64,000 nucleotides of DNA, taken from Sphingomonas sp. JUb134. GTDB lineage: Bacteria > Pseudomonadota > Alphaproteobacteria > Sphingomonadales > Sphingomonadaceae. Where the stretch lies: assembly GCF_004341505.2 (NCBI RefSeq), contig NZ_SLYP02000001.1:2876501-2940500 (forward strand), given 5' to 3'. Under the pieces are notes generated by a model that was not told the DNA's origin, did not search any database, and was given only the letters and a program-made list of their open reading frames with translations. Made by a program: the position numbers and the translations under genes. Below are positions 34,321 through 43,971 of the stretch, piece after piece; the first letter of the stretch is position 1; each line of letters opens with the position of its first letter.

Positions 34321-35634
34321 ATGCCCAACGTTTTTCTAATTGGCGACACCAGCAATCGGTACAACTGGGGCTGCCGCGCGACTACCTTCCAGCTTCGCAG
34401 GATGATTGAGGAAGTCGGGACTATCGCTTATGCGCTCGACACGAAGTTTTTGAACGCGCCTTTGACACCGGCAGTTCAAACTGTTGAGAAGCATCCTCAG
34501 AACACCATTCACGAGCTCGGCAAGTCCTATCCACCCTTTCTCAAGACAATCGCACAGAGAGCTATCTTCAAACTGTCCCCACTATCCCTCGCGCGTATCC
34601 GCGCACTGGCGACGCACATCAGTCCTTCGAGTCTTCCGGCGCTGGCCAAAGGTATAAAAGAGCGCAAGCTATTCCCTAACATTGCCGAAGCGATGGAACG
34701 TTCTGACATCGTCCTTATCAACGGCGAAGGGTCGCTGATGCAGGACCGGGGGGTCGGCAAGCTGAAACTTCTATTTGCGTATACGGCCAAGGAAGCTTTT
34801 GGAAAGCCGACAGCGATCGTCAATCATACAGCGGACTTCCGAAATCCGGCTTTGCGTAGGGTTGCTGCGCGTGTGTACCCAGTCCTTGACGATATTGTGG
34901 TGCGTGAAGCTCACTCCATGCAGATGGCAAAGCAAATTCGACCACAAGATCGACTTGATTTCGCCGCCGATGCTGCCTTTCTCTGGTCGCCCGCTTCTGA
35001 GTTGATGGCGAAAGAGGAGTATAGTGCTCGTCATATGGGTTCGGAACAATCCCCACATGATGCATCCTCAATGCGAGGGTTCGATCCCGCAGGGTCGTAT
35101 ATTTGCATCGGCGGCAGCTCTGCCTTCAGCGGGAAAGAGGGGCGTTTCGAAGAACTCCGCGAAGCATACCGGCGACTTTGCGGGGAGCTGGGTCGGATTG
35201 CGCCCGTAGTCGTCACCGCCTCAAGCGCACCTGACGAGCAGATCTTAAGACCGCTAGCGGACGAGTTACGGCTCCCGTATCTCGGCCTCAGCACGGAGAT
35301 ACAGCAAGCGGTGGACGTTCTGGGCCGAGCCAAAGCGTACGTTGGTGGTCGGTGGCATCCCGGCATTCTGGCGCTTACCGGAGGAACCCCTGTCGTATCG
35401 TTTTCCGCGAACTCAGACTTCAAGTCTCGGGGATTGACGGAATTGGCCGGGCTTGCCCAGGATCCCATTCAAGCCAGTTCCATACAGGGTCACTTGGACA
35501 CGATCGTGGAAACTACTCGCGCCTATGTCACCGAGGGAGAAGCTTTGCGCACGCGGATCAAGGACCGCGTCGCCCAGCTGACGGCAACCTGCCGTCGTAA
35601 CGTGCGGCTCGTGCAGGAGCATGCAAGCACCTGA
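34321..35634 (+). CDS. Polysaccharide pyruvyl transferase family protein
   Basis: 437 residues with VFLIGDTSNRYNWGCRATTF at the start, INGEGSLMQDRG, AIVNHTADFRNPAL and the terminal GGRWHPGILALTGGTPVVSF. These are the hallmarks of the pyruvyl transferase/CsaB family. AGGAG lies six bases before the ATG at 34321. GC content is low for this genome (29 of 60 bases in 34441-34500). It would decorate the exopolysaccharide with acidic pyruvate groups. Confidence 0.85.
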   Translation: MPNVFLIGDTSNRYNWGCRATTFQLRRMIEEVGTIAYALDTKFLNAPLTPAVQTVEKHPQNTIHELGKSYPPFLKTIAQRAIFKLSPLSLARIRALATHISPSSLPALAKGIKERKLFPNIAEAMERSDIVLINGEGSLMQDRGVGKLKLLFAYTAKEAFGKPTAIVNHTADFRNPALRRVAARVYPVLDDIVVREAHSMQMAKQIRPQDRLDFAADAAFLWSPASELMAKEEYSARHMGSEQSPHDASSMRGFDPAGSYICIGGSSAFSGKEGRFEELREAYRRLCGELGRIAPVVVTASSAPDEQILRPLADELRLPYLGLSTEIQQAVDVLGRAKAYVGGRWHPGILALTGGTPVVSFSANSDFKSRGLTELAGLAQDPIQASSIQGHLDTIVETTRAYVTEGEALRTRIKDRVAQLTATCRRNVRLVQEHAST

Positions 35635-35719
35635 TCCAACGGCGCTCCTTCCTTTGCCCTTACTTGCGACGAAAGCCGCTCCTTGCAGCGATCAAAAGAC
35701 GATTGCACCTTCCGGCCCA

Positions 35720-35748
35720 GCCCGCTCCTTCGAGAGAAAGGAGCGGGC
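35720..35748. terminator. Hairpin between convergent pyruvyl transferase and flippase genes
   Basis: An 11-base perfect inverted repeat (GCCCGCTCCTT / AAGGAGCGGGC, 7-base loop) sits in the 122-base convergent gap. There is no clear T-run on either side, so it is a probable but atypical terminator for one or both genes. Confidence 0.6.
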
Positions 35749-35756
35749 AAACGAGT

Positions 35757-37286
35757 TCAAGAGGTCGGCCTCGTCGTAGCCCCTCTGTTGCGCGGAGCGA
35801 ACCAGCGAAACAGTGCATGCCGCTGCGGCACCACCAAGACAAAGGCTGACAAGAGGGCGAATCCTAGCAGTAGTAAAATCCGCTCAGCCCAGCGCTCTAC
35901 TGCATTATTGCTGAAGGTGAGCACACCAAAGCCCAGAGCCAAGCTTAAGCCAATAACTGCAACATGATGGACCCAAAGCCGCACATGAGGGTGTGGCGTC
36001 CGTTCGACCCAGAGTTGGCCCGCGACGGTCACTCCGATCACGGCGAGAGTAAACGAGACCATGGTGACGAGCGCTGCGCCCAGGTAACCAAGTGCGGGAA
36101 TGGCCAGCAGGTTCATCGGCACCGTAAGCAGCGCGGGGATTGTCACCATTGTACTCGCGAGCCCGACTCGCTTGGCGTACGAAAACTCCTTCAGAAACTG
36201 GGTGTAGACGGCGTTCATGTAATAGGCGCCAACGATGATCGGCATCACGGCCTTACTCGCACCGAAGCTGGGTGGGGCGAGGATCGCGATGACTTCCGGC
36301 GCCAGAAGGGCGCCTGCCAAAGACAGGATCCCGACGATAGAGATGATGGCGCAATCGATCGCCACGATTGTTCGTGCATTCGCGCCATCTCGCTTCATTT
36401 CGTAGTAATGCGGCACATACGAGTTGTTCAGACTCGTGGTGACGAATGAAACAAGCTGCCCGCCACTATAACCAAGCTGATAGATCGCGATATTGTCTAG
36501 GCTCAGGAAGCGAGCGAGGATCACGCGGTCAGACAGGTTGTTAAACCAGTTACCGATCTTCTGCGGGAGGGTGAGCATTCCGTAGGACAGGTTCCGCCGA
36601 ACGTCTGACCAGGAAAATGGCGTCCCGCGGGGGATCGCGCGAAGAAAGCTGATCGAAACCGTCGTCACGACCAGGAACGAACTCACGACATATCCCGTAA
36701 GCGGTCCTTCTGCGCCCCACCCCGCCCAGAGTATCAAGGAAACTCCTATCAGGGCTTGAAGGACAAGCTGCGCCAGCCGCACGAACACGAAGCGGAATGC
36801 ACGCTTTTGCGCACGCAACAGTGCCTGCTGGAAGGTCAGCGTTCCGTCCAAGGCCGATCCTGCCGCGATTAGGCCTACATAGGGGAAGGCAGGCACTGGA
36901 TCAGAAACGATGTGCGGCCACATGAACGCCAACAATATGCACATTAGTCCGCCGATCAGAACGGACGACACCAGCCGGAGCACGAAGCTGCTGTAGATGT
37001 AGCGGGCGAGTCCTTCGCTATTCCGCTCCTCATAGTATAGACGAGTGGCCGCTGCATCGATGCCTAAGCTACTAATGATGTTCACGGCGGCAAGCGTTGC
37101 AAGGCAGACGCTGACAAGACCGTATTCAGCCCGCGGCAGGACGCGTGTGTAGATCGGGATTACCGCAAACGGGACCAGCTTTTGGAGCGTGAACCCGACT
37201 AGGTACACAAGAACCGATCCCGTCGCCTGTCCACCTGCACTTCCCGAGAGGCGACGTTTCAAACGAGCGAACTTCTTGGCAAGCAT
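35757..37286 (-). CDS. Wzx-type lipid-linked oligosaccharide flippase
   Basis: 509 residues with about 12 to 14 hydrophobic helices and a basic cytoplasmic N-tail (MLAKKFARLKRRLSG), followed by TGSVLVYLVGFTLQKLVPFAVIPIYTRVLPRAEYGLVS, the typical first helices of MATE-like polysaccharide exporters of the MOP superfamily. It moves undecaprenyl-pyrophosphate repeat units across the inner membrane. No second flippase is seen in the window. It lies downstream of a Wzy-like gene on the same strand. Confidence 0.92.
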   Translation of the reverse strand: MLAKKFARLKRRLSGSAGGQATGSVLVYLVGFTLQKLVPFAVIPIYTRVLPRAEYGLVSVCLATLAAVNIISSLGIDAAATRLYYEERNSEGLARYIYSSFVLRLVSSVLIGGLMCILLAFMWPHIVSDPVPAFPYVGLIAAGSALDGTLTFQQALLRAQKRAFRFVFVRLAQLVLQALIGVSLILWAGWGAEGPLTGYVVSSFLVVTTVSISFLRAIPRGTPFSWSDVRRNLSYGMLTLPQKIGNWFNNLSDRVILARFLSLDNIAIYQLGYSGGQLVSFVTTSLNNSYVPHYYEMKRDGANARTIVAIDCAIISIVGILSLAGALLAPEVIAILAPPSFGASKAVMPIIVGAYYMNAVYTQFLKEFSYAKRVGLASTMVTIPALLTVPMNLLAIPALGYLGAALVTMVSFTLAVIGVTVAGQLWVERTPHPHVRLWVHHVAVIGLSLALGFGVLTFSNNAVERWAERILLLLGFALLSAFVLVVPQRHALFRWFAPRNRGATTRPTS

Positions 37287-37506
37287 GAGGCAGATATTCC
37301 GTTTCCGCTATATAGTGACCGCCCATGACGGCAGTCTCGAGCTGTTGCAAGAACGTCGCGATCGTCGCTCTCCGATACAGCGCAGAGGGAAAGGACGCCC
37401 CGGCAACGCCTGCCGTAGACGGCAGCGTCAGTGGATTACTGCGCTGAACTATCGCGAGCCGGATGGCTGAATGAAGGCTCGGCGGACCACCTTCCACTGT
37501 ATGCCT

Positions 37507-38781
37507 TCAGCGTCCTGCAGGCGCGGGCAGCGCCGCTTGTCTGGCCGTCGCGCGGTACCCGCGCCGGTAGGTAAGCGCGCTCATGAAGAGAAACAGGCCA
37601 AGCACGGGGGGGAAAATAAAGGCGCCGTCCAGTGCAGCAACGGCCATATAAGATAGCATTCCCGCAACTGCCGCACGGCGGAGCATCGGAAGGTGCCTCA
37701 GCCGTAATGCATTGACGAGGACCGGAAAGGTCAGCGCCAACATCTCGAACAGGAAACCGACCAAGCCAAAACTCTGCAGGAGGCCGAGGTAGACAATTTC
37801 CCGGATACTCACCTGGGGCGTACCAAACCAGGTGATCACCAACTGCTCCACCTGGTAGAAGCGCCCGCCAAGGTTGGAGTCGAACAGATTATCCGATGTC
37901 CAGCCAAGGAACGGCATGATGATCAGGATGCCGCCGATCGCCGCCAGCCCACCGAGCCATACAGGGCCTCGATTGACGCGGACCTGCCCAAGCGCAACCA
38001 TGACGCCACCCATCACAACCATCCCGAACCAAGCCGAACGACTTAGGGTCAGCAGGATCGCCAACAGGAAAGCCGCCATCCAACCCCGGGACTTCTCTGC
38101 ATAGAGATAGACCGGGCCGAGAGTGATCATGCAGACGCCGAAGATGTTGCCGTTGTTGTATGTCGAAACGAGCTTCATGAAGCCGCCCCGCCGGTTGTTC
38201 TTCCCGAACACCTCCGCCGCATCCGCAGCATTCATAGTGACGTAGGGGATGGCGATAAAGCTCTTCGTCATCGCATACATGAAGAAGTTCATCAGCCCCC
38301 AGGCGACGGCAAAACGCACACTCCATCTCAGTACGGTGCAGATCTGCGCTTCGGTAAGATCCTCCAGATACGGCGAGAACAGTCCGATGATGATGATGGG
38401 CAGGATCAGGAAGTTCGTGCCGACGACAAGCAGTTCTCCCGGGCTGCCGAATGCCGTCTGCACCTTGTACACTGCGAACAGGCCGACCGGCAGATAGGCG
38501 AGCAGAACGTGAAGGAGCGCGGACGGTGACAACACCGGCCGGACGATGAGGCCAATCAATGCCAAGGGCGCGAGCGCTCCCATCAACAGGTACCCAAAGG
38601 TGACTGGCGTGGTACCCGTGCTGAAGCCGGCCTTCGCCAGGGCGACGTTCGTCACCATCAGCAGAACGAATGCCCAGAATACTACTCCCCGCTCCCCGGT
38701 GAGATAGCGGGCACCGATCCCCCTGCCTCTCGCATGGAAGCTCGCGGGAAAGGTAGTGGAAGGTGCCTTTGCGGCTTGCAT
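37507..38781 (-). CDS. Wzy-like polysaccharide polymerase (O-antigen ligase family)
   Basis: 424 residues and roughly ten membrane helices. The features seen are an N-terminal TM cluster (VFWAFVLLMVTNVALA), a periplasmic stretch with TYNNGNIFGVCMITLG (the NxN-type motif of the ligase/polymerase superfamily), LTLSRSAWFGMVVM, then the large loop GGRFYQVEQLVITWFGTPQVS. This is the second Wzy-type protein in the locus. It probably joins repeat units flipped by the downstream Wzx, which starts 220 bases further on. Confidence 0.82.
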   Translation of the reverse strand: MQAAKAPSTTFPASFHARGRGIGARYLTGERGVVFWAFVLLMVTNVALAKAGFSTGTTPVTFGYLLMGALAPLALIGLIVRPVLSPSALLHVLLAYLPVGLFAVYKVQTAFGSPGELLVVGTNFLILPIIIIGLFSPYLEDLTEAQICTVLRWSVRFAVAWGLMNFFMYAMTKSFIAIPYVTMNAADAAEVFGKNNRRGGFMKLVSTYNNGNIFGVCMITLGPVYLYAEKSRGWMAAFLLAILLTLSRSAWFGMVVMGGVMVALGQVRVNRGPVWLGGLAAIGGILIIMPFLGWTSDNLFDSNLGGRFYQVEQLVITWFGTPQVSIREIVYLGLLQSFGLVGFLFEMLALTFPVLVNALRLRHLPMLRRAAVAGMLSYMAVAALDGAFIFPPVLGLFLFMSALTYRRGYRATARQAALPAPAGR

Positions 38782-38833
38782 GGAAGCGATACTCTAACGA
38801 GAAAACCGCGCCTCTTTGCCCTGTCTCGGGCGG

Positions 38834-39226
38834 TCAATACAAGCCGGCGTCACTCTCTCCGACCGCGGGAGCCACATCCCGCGAAACGGTGGTCTCCGGT
38901 AGAGTAGCCTGGGCCCGCTCCTGGGCACGTGCGATCACGAACAAAACCAGTGGCCACAGCATGGTGTTGACGAAATCGCCGACAGTGTCTCGAATGCGCC
39001 ACGATTGAAGATGCGGCCAACCCTCTACGAGGTCGGCTGCCTCGTTCAGCACCTCCAGCACAAGCAGCAGGAGCAGCGGCCATCCCGATGCCATGCGCCG
39101 GCGCGTGAGCAGCGAGCAGCCGATGAACAACGCCAGCCCGACGTGGATGTGCGCGATCGACCGGCCGACCTGCCCGAACGGGGCGACCAGGTCCTTTGCG
39201 GCCTCGAAAAGCTCCACCAGCCCCAT
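38834..39226 (-). CDS. VanZ-like small membrane protein
   Basis: 130 residues with three membrane segments (VGLALFIGCSLLT, WPLLLLLVLEVLNEAADL, FVNTMLWPLVLFVIARA) and the pattern NEAADLVEGWPHLQSWRIRDTVGDFVNTMLWP, where the helix-loop-D-x-x-x-N arrangement resembles VanZ-like proteins. A GGAG lies five bases before the ATG. It is upstream of the Wzy and Wzx genes on the same strand, as small VanZ-like genes often are in sphingomonad polysaccharide loci. Function unknown. Confidence 0.72.
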   Translation of the reverse strand: MGLVELFEAAKDLVAPFGQVGRSIAHIHVGLALFIGCSLLTRRRMASGWPLLLLLVLEVLNEAADLVEGWPHLQSWRIRDTVGDFVNTMLWPLVLFVIARAQERAQATLPETTVSRDVAPAVGESDAGLY

Positions 39227-39516
39227 GCGGTCTCCAGGTTCCGTTCGCGATGCTCGATGGCTTCAATCCTAGACGTCCGTACGCAGGTGCACAACGCGGC
39301 GCACTGGAGCGGCGACTTGTCGCAACCAAGCCGCGGGATCATCTCGCCTCGCGTGCGGCGGCTGCTTCGCCACTTGTGGTTCATCTTCCGCCATTTACTC
39401 GGGCCGCACGAAGGGGCCAAGCAGCCGATGTCGCGGGCCGCGGCATGATGCTGCACGACAGCATCGCAGTGCGGGATGGCTCGACATTTTGACACGAGAA
39501 GCGCAGGATCATCCCT
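39227..39516. other. 290-base divergent intergenic region
   Basis: It lies between the VanZ-like and initiating transferase genes and must hold two divergent promoters. A TTGACA at 39487-39492 has no -10 at the right distance before the ATG at 39517. AGGA at 39504-39507 is the ribosome site of the transferase. I see no other structure. Confidence 0.4.
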
Positions 39517-40935
39517 ATGGCTGCATCTACTGTCCTGGGGACATCGGGCGAACGGAACGCCGGAGCAAGCGAGGGGCGCCACCACCCCGAGGCTCCGCGC
39601 GCCTCCGCCAAGCATGCCATCCGGGTTCGGCTGGCGCTCGGCCTCATCCTGCTCGACATGCTCGCGATCACCGCCGCGACGGGGTTCGTCGGCTGGCTGC
39701 GGCTGGGCGAGGTCACGAGCAACCGCCTTACCACCCTCCTCATCCTGATCCTGCCCCTGTATTTCGTCCTCGCGGTGCAGCGGGAGGCATATCGGCCGAC
39801 GGCGATGATCAGCGCGACCCGCAGCACACGGCGCGCCTGTTTCGCCATGCTCGCGGCCTCGATCATCGCGATCGGCCTAGGCTTCGTCTTCAAGGCTTCC
39901 GAAGACCTGTCGCGCGTCGTGGTCGTCGCCGGCACCCTCGCAAGCTGCGTCGCCCTGGTTCTCTCGCGCGCGCTGTACGCGCGCTTCGCCCTGGCGCGCC
40001 TCGGCGGCAGCCCCGACAGCGAAATCGTGCTCGTCGACGGCATCCAGCCACCCGACGCCTGCACCGCGTTGCGGATCGACGTGGAGCAGATCGGCCTCGC
40101 GCCCGACATCAACGATCCGATGATGCTCAGCCGGATCGGCGGCATGATCTGCCATGCCGATCGCGTGATCGTCGCCTGCCCTCTTGAGCGGCGCGCCGTC
40201 TGGTCGCTGGCGCTCAAGGGTGCTGGCGTGAACGTGGAGGTGCTGGCCCCCGAACTCGATGCGATCGGCGCGATCGGAGCGACCCATTATCACGGGACGT
40301 CGACCGCCCTCGTCGCAGTCGGTCCGCTCAACACGGTCGACCGGTGCCTCAAGCGGATGTTCGACCTGTCGATCGTGTTGCTGGCGCTGCCGATGCTGGC
40401 ACCGGTGATGATCCTGGTGGCCATCGCCATCAAGCTCGACTCGCCCGGCCCCGTGCTGTTTGCACAGAACCGGGTTGGGCAGGGCAATCGCCTGTTCCGC
40501 ATGCTCAAGTTCCGCAGCATGCATGTCGGCAAGCTCGATCATAACGCGAACAAGCTCACCACCCGCGATGACCCGCGCGTCACCCGCGTCGGCCGCTTCA
40601 TTCGGAAGACCAGCCTGGACGAGTTGCCGCAGATCCTGAACGTCCTGCTTGGCGACATGAGCATCGTCGGCCCGCGCCCGCATGCGACGGGCGCCCTGGC
40701 CGGCGACTCCCTCTATTGGGAGGTATCCTCACACTATTGGAACCGCCACGCGGTAAAGCCCGGGCTTACCGGCCTGGCACAGGTGCGAGGGTTCCGCGGG
40801 AACACGGAGACGGACCGCGATCTGATCAACCGGCTCCAGGCGGATCTCGCCTATCTCGACTCCTGGACGATCTGGCGCGACCTAGTGCTGGTCCTGCAGA
40901 CCTTCCGCGTGCTGGTACATCGCAACGCATTCTGA
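39517..40935 (+). CDS. Undecaprenyl-phosphate sugar phosphotransferase (polyprenol PGT), copy 1
   Basis: 472-residue polyprenyl phosphate glycosyl-1-phosphate transferase. N-terminal part has four to five membrane helices; the C-terminal catalytic (WbaP/WcaJ) domain has [56 protein letters not shown] and [15 protein letters not shown]. These are the standard motifs for adding the first hexose-1-phosphate to undecaprenyl phosphate. AGGA precedes the ATG. It converges on a paralogue that ends 45 bases away; both end with RVLVHRNAF. Confidence 0.93.
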   Translation: MAASTVLGTSGERNAGASEGRHHPEAPRASAKHAIRVRLALGLILLDMLAITAATGFVGWLRLGEVTSNRLTTLLILILPLYFVLAVQREAYRPTAMISATRSTRRACFAMLAASIIAIGLGFVFKASEDLSRVVVVAGTLASCVALVLSRALYARFALARLGGSPDSEIVLVDGIQPPDACTALRIDVEQIGLAPDINDPMMLSRIGGMICHADRVIVACPLERRAVWSLALKGAGVNVEVLAPELDAIGAIGATHYHGTSTALVAVGPLNTVDRCLKRMFDLSIVLLALPMLAPVMILVAIAIKLDSPGPVLFAQNRVGQGNRLFRMLKFRSMHVGKLDHNANKLTTRDDPRVTRVGRFIRKTSLDELPQILNVLLGDMSIVGPRPHATGALAGDSLYWEVSSHYWNRHAVKPGLTGLAQVRGFRGNTETDRDLINRLQADLAYLDSWTIWRDLVLVLQTFRVLVHRNAF

Positions 40936-40980
40936 TTGGATTTGGGGCCGCAAGGGGCCCGAAGCGCGTGCCTAATGCCC

Positions 40981-42390
40981 TCAAAAGGCGTTGCGGTGCA
41001 CGAGCACTCGGACGGTTTGCGCGACGATCAGCATGTCCCGCCAGATCGTCCAACCATGTAGATACTCGAGATCGGCCTGCAGCCGGTTGACCAGGTCACT
41101 CCGGTGGTTGGTGGCGCCGCGATAGCCACGCACCTGCGCCAGGCCGGTCAGCCCCGGTTTCGCCGCGTGCCGATGCCAGTAGCGGTCGTCTATTTCCCAG
41201 AACAGCTGATCCTCCGCACGCGACCCGAGCGCGTGCGGCCGAGGGCCGACGATCGACATATTCCCCGCAAGGACGTTCACCAGCTGCGGCAGCTCGTCGA
41301 GGCTGGTGCGGCGGAGCAATCGCCCGACGCGCGTGATCCGGTCATCATCCCGCGTGGTGGAGGCGCTTCCGTCTTCGTCGCACCGCTCCGGGCGCATGCT
41401 GCGAAACTTCAGCATGTGGAACATCCGGTTCCCGCGGCCGATCCGGCGTTGAACGAACAACACAGGGCCCGGCGACTCCATCCGGATCGCCAGCGCGATT
41501 ACTGCGAATATCGGCGCCAGCAGCAGCAGCGCGCCGCACGCGACCGCGATGTCGAACAGGCGCTTGACGAGCCTCTCCTCCACCCCGAGCGGCCCCTTCG
41601 CGACGATCAGGGTCGGATCTTCACCGAAGTGCGCCACCCCTAGTGGAGCCAAAGCCGTCAGTTCGGGCGTCAGCACCTCCCCCTGGACATTTGCCCCTTG
41701 CAGCGCATGCACCCATGCGTGCCTCCGTTCGGCGGAACAGGCGACTACGACCCGGTCCGCCTTCTGCAGCGCCACGGCGAGACGATCGTACATCATCGGG
41801 TCGTGCCGTCCTGGCTCGAAGCTAGAAGCCGCCAGGATGGTGGAGTATTCGCCCGTGCCGGTTCTGCGAAACGCCCCCCCGTCCGAAAGAAGCACCACAT
41901 TGTACGGGTTGCCACCAATGATGCGGCGCGCGTTGCGGAGGAACAAGCTCCGCGCGACCGTCAAGGCAGCAAGGCTGACGAGTGTCCCGCCTGCAACGAT
42001 GACCCGCGACAAATCCGCACTTGCCCGCAGGTAGAAGGCGGTGAACAGGATCGCCCCTGCTGCGAACAGCATCGAACGAAGGGCGCAGGCTACCCCTCTG
42101 CTTCTGCGGTCGATCACCGAGACGGCAAAGGCCCCGCTGCTGAAGGCGGAGAGGAAATAGATCGAGAGCATCGCAAGCCCGATCACCAGCCCCTGCTGAG
42201 CCCCCCCGGAACTGTAGAGCGCTCCGACGAACAGGAAGCTGCCGAGAATCACCACGAGATCGAGCAAGCTCAGGAACAAGAGCAGGCGAGTTCGCAGGAC
42301 ACCCCGCGAGGGCTGCCAACGCATGACCCGCCGCCCCGCGGTGGGGACCGGCCCAGATGGCAGCACCCATGGATCGGCCTCTCCGCTCAT
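40981..42390 (-). CDS. Undecaprenyl-phosphate sugar phosphotransferase (polyprenol PGT), copy 2
   Basis: 469 residues, same architecture as copy 1 and clearly paralogous: [70 protein letters not shown] and the same final residues. The two differ more in the N-terminal half, where they share the segment [24 protein letters not shown] versus [18 protein letters not shown] second initiating transferase suggests two starting sugars or two polymers. A TTAACCAT half-site lies 53 bases upstream (42443-42450). Confidence 0.92.
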   Translation of the reverse strand: MSGEADPWVLPSGPVPTAGRRVMRWQPSRGVLRTRLLLFLSLLDLVVILGSFLFVGALYSSGGAQQGLVIGLAMLSIYFLSAFSSGAFAVSVIDRRSRGVACALRSMLFAAGAILFTAFYLRASADLSRVIVAGGTLVSLAALTVARSLFLRNARRIIGGNPYNVVLLSDGGAFRRTGTGEYSTILAASSFEPGRHDPMMYDRLAVALQKADRVVVACSAERRHAWVHALQGANVQGEVLTPELTALAPLGVAHFGEDPTLIVAKGPLGVEERLVKRLFDIAVACGALLLLAPIFAVIALAIRMESPGPVLFVQRRIGRGNRMFHMLKFRSMRPERCDEDGSASTTRDDDRITRVGRLLRRTSLDELPQLVNVLAGNMSIVGPRPHALGSRAEDQLFWEIDDRYWHRHAAKPGLTGLAQVRGYRGATNHRSDLVNRLQADLEYLHGWTIWRDMLIVAQTVRVLVHRNAF

Positions 42391-42707
42391 CCCCTACCCC
42401 CCGGCCTGGATACGGCTACCGGCAGGTTATAGGAAGCATTACATGGTTAACTCAAGAAGCGAGCTGGCCGTGCTAATCCGGTTCGGAAGCATCATACGTC
42501 CCAGGTCGAGTCCCTGGCGGTCGGGTACTTCGCCCATAGCTGCCCGTGCCGGAACTTTACTGTCTCTCTGCGCCCGAAATGGTGAAGCTTCGCAAGAACC
42601 AGGAAGCGCAAGCACCAACAGCAAAAGGCCCGACATGCCGTATGGCGTGCCGGGCCTCGGAAGCTTGAGAGAATGCGGGCAGACTGCGGCGTGCGCTCCG
42701 CAGAGGC
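42391..42707. other. 317-base intergenic region between copy-2 transferase and FKBP gene
   Basis: It holds a single CtrA-like half-site on the minus strand (TTAACCAT, at plus 42443-42450) about 53 bases upstream of the transferase start, and the terminator of the FKBP gene (42624-42657). Nothing else could be supported. Confidence 0.4.
42624..42657 (-). terminator. Intrinsic terminator of the FKBP gene
   Basis: Read on the minus strand, the GC stem (AGGCCCG... pairing with CGGGCCT) with a mismatch in the upper stem is followed by TTTTGC. It lies about 50 bases after the FKBP stop. Confidence 0.75.
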
Positions 42708-43274
42708 TTAGCGACCGGGACCTTCCGGTGCGCCGCCGCCCGGCATCGCACCACCGGCGCCGCCGCCCTGCATCATCTGCTGCATCATCTGCTGACGCAG
42801 CACCGCCTCCGGGATGAAGTCGAGCAGTTCGACGTCGAACTGAAGCGTGATCTTTGCCAGTTCTGCCGGTTCCCCCGTGAGCGGCGGGGCACCCGCCGGT
42901 CGCGGCGCGCCATAGCCAAGGTGCGGCGGGATCCAGAAGCGGTACTTCGATCCCTTCGGCATCATCTTCAGCGCTTCGGCAAAACCTGGAACCACGCCGC
43001 GCACCGGCATGGGAGTCTGCTGGTTCTGGTCGAACACGCTGCCGTCCGGACGCTTGCCGACATAGTTGATCAGCGCGACGTCATCGTCCGTGGGCGCGGG
43101 CCCCGTACCCGGTTCGATGATTTCGTAGCGGAGACCCGACTCGGTCACCTTGCTGTGCGGAGTTCCGGCCCAGGCGAGCGCCGCTGCAGCAGCAACGATC
43201 AGCGCAATGCCAATCCAGAGCCAGACGAGATAGCGACGCTTCACGGGCTGGAGCGGGACGGCAGTGACAGACAT
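42708..43274 (-). CDS. FKBP-type peptidyl-prolyl isomerase, membrane-anchored
   Basis: 188 residues. A single N-terminal membrane helix (YLVWLWIGIALIVAAAAALAWAG) is followed by an FKBP domain: LRYEIIEPGTGPAPTDDDVALINYVGKRPDGSVFD, GVVPGFAEALKMMPKGSKYRFWIPPHLGYG and QFDVELLDF. The Gln/Met-rich then Gly-rich tail is low-complexity. Orientation predicts a periplasmic chaperone. The ribosomal gene rpsU is 120 bases upstream on the same strand, an arrangement I believe is common in sphingomonads. Confidence 0.93.
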   Translation of the reverse strand: MSVTAVPLQPVKRRYLVWLWIGIALIVAAAAALAWAGTPHSKVTESGLRYEIIEPGTGPAPTDDDVALINYVGKRPDGSVFDQNQQTPMPVRGVVPGFAEALKMMPKGSKYRFWIPPHLGYGAPRPAGAPPLTGEPAELAKITLQFDVELLDFIPEAVLRQQMMQQMMQGGGAGGAMPGGGAPEGPGR

Positions 43275-43357
43275 GAACAGCGATCCCGCTTAAGTCAGGG
43301 GCGCGTACCGGCGCCGCGACGGCGATGAAGAAGGATGGAAACCCGAACAGGCAGCAA

Positions 43358-43387
43358 CATCCGGCACCCGAGTGCGGGCGCCGGATG
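43358..43387 (-). terminator. Hairpin between rpsU and the FKBP gene
   Basis: A 13-base inverted repeat (CATCCGGCACCCG / CGGGCGCCGGATG) with one mismatch and a 4-base loop, eight bases after the rpsU stop. It lacks a T-run, so it may be an attenuator or an mRNA stabiliser rather than a full stop. Confidence 0.5.
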
Positions 43388-43394
43388 CGAAATC

Positions 43395-43601
43395 TTACCG
43401 GGCGTTGTCACGCTCCGCGCGCTTGCGCTCGAGCTTGCGGGCGCGACGCACGGCAGCCGCACGCTCGCGAGCGCGCTTCTCGCTCGGCTTCTCGTAATGA
43501 CGACGAAGCTTCATCTCGCGATACACGCCTTCGCGCTGCAGCTTCTTCTTGAGCGCGCGCAGAGCCTGGTCGACGTTGTTGTCGCGGACGATGATTTGCA
43601 T
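43395..43601 (-). CDS. rpsU: 30S ribosomal protein S21
   Basis: 68 residues, very basic: [41 protein letters not shown], then a run of Arg/Lys/Ala. This is S21 of the alphaproteobacterial type with the extended basic tail. It joins the 16S decoding region of the small subunit. Transcribed toward the FKBP gene. Confidence 0.98.
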   Translation of the reverse strand: MQIIVRDNNVDQALRALKKKLQREGVYREMKLRRHYEKPSEKRARERAAAVRRARKLERKRAERDNAR

Positions 43602-43971
43602 GAGGCCGTCTAACTCCGATTCGTTTCGTGCAATAGCAAAAGGTCGCCGGAGCGCAGGCCGCGGCGGTATGCGCTGCCCCTACCAGCGCGGGGCGACGCG
43701 TTCAACCTTTTTCCCTTGTTTCGACCGTCGCTGCACAGCGAAGCGCCGGGAGGTCCGCTGCCGTGCGGGATCATGATCCCAGCACTGGAAAAACACGCCA
43801 TCGCCAACCCGCTGGCATGGCTGCTGGTGCGCCCTGCAGCAATACGAGTCCGTGGCCAAGAGTCGGCAGGCTGCTCGCAGACTCTCGTACCCGCGGAGGC
43901 CGGCACCGACGGCGACGAGTCGTATGGCACCTTGCCTTCGCAGCGGGAAACCCTACTACCGCGGCTGGAGG
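43602..43971. other. 370-base region upstream of rpsU without a supported gene
   Basis: It separates rpsU from the receiver gene (both on the minus strand). The rpsU promoter must lie here, but I could not pick out convincing -35/-10 elements. The long open frames crossing it lack ribosome sites and recognisable protein sense. I see nothing else in it. Confidence 0.4.

Noticed and set aside
42487..42512. tRNA-like T-arm (CCAGG-TCGAGTC-CCTGG)
   Set aside because: The upstream sequence has no matching acceptor, D or anticodon arm and no CCA-type end; the loop also lacks the usual TTCGA start.
43610..43930. 106-codon minus-strand frame upstream of rpsU
   Set aside because: No ribosome site, no recognisable pattern, and it sits where the rpsU promoter should be.
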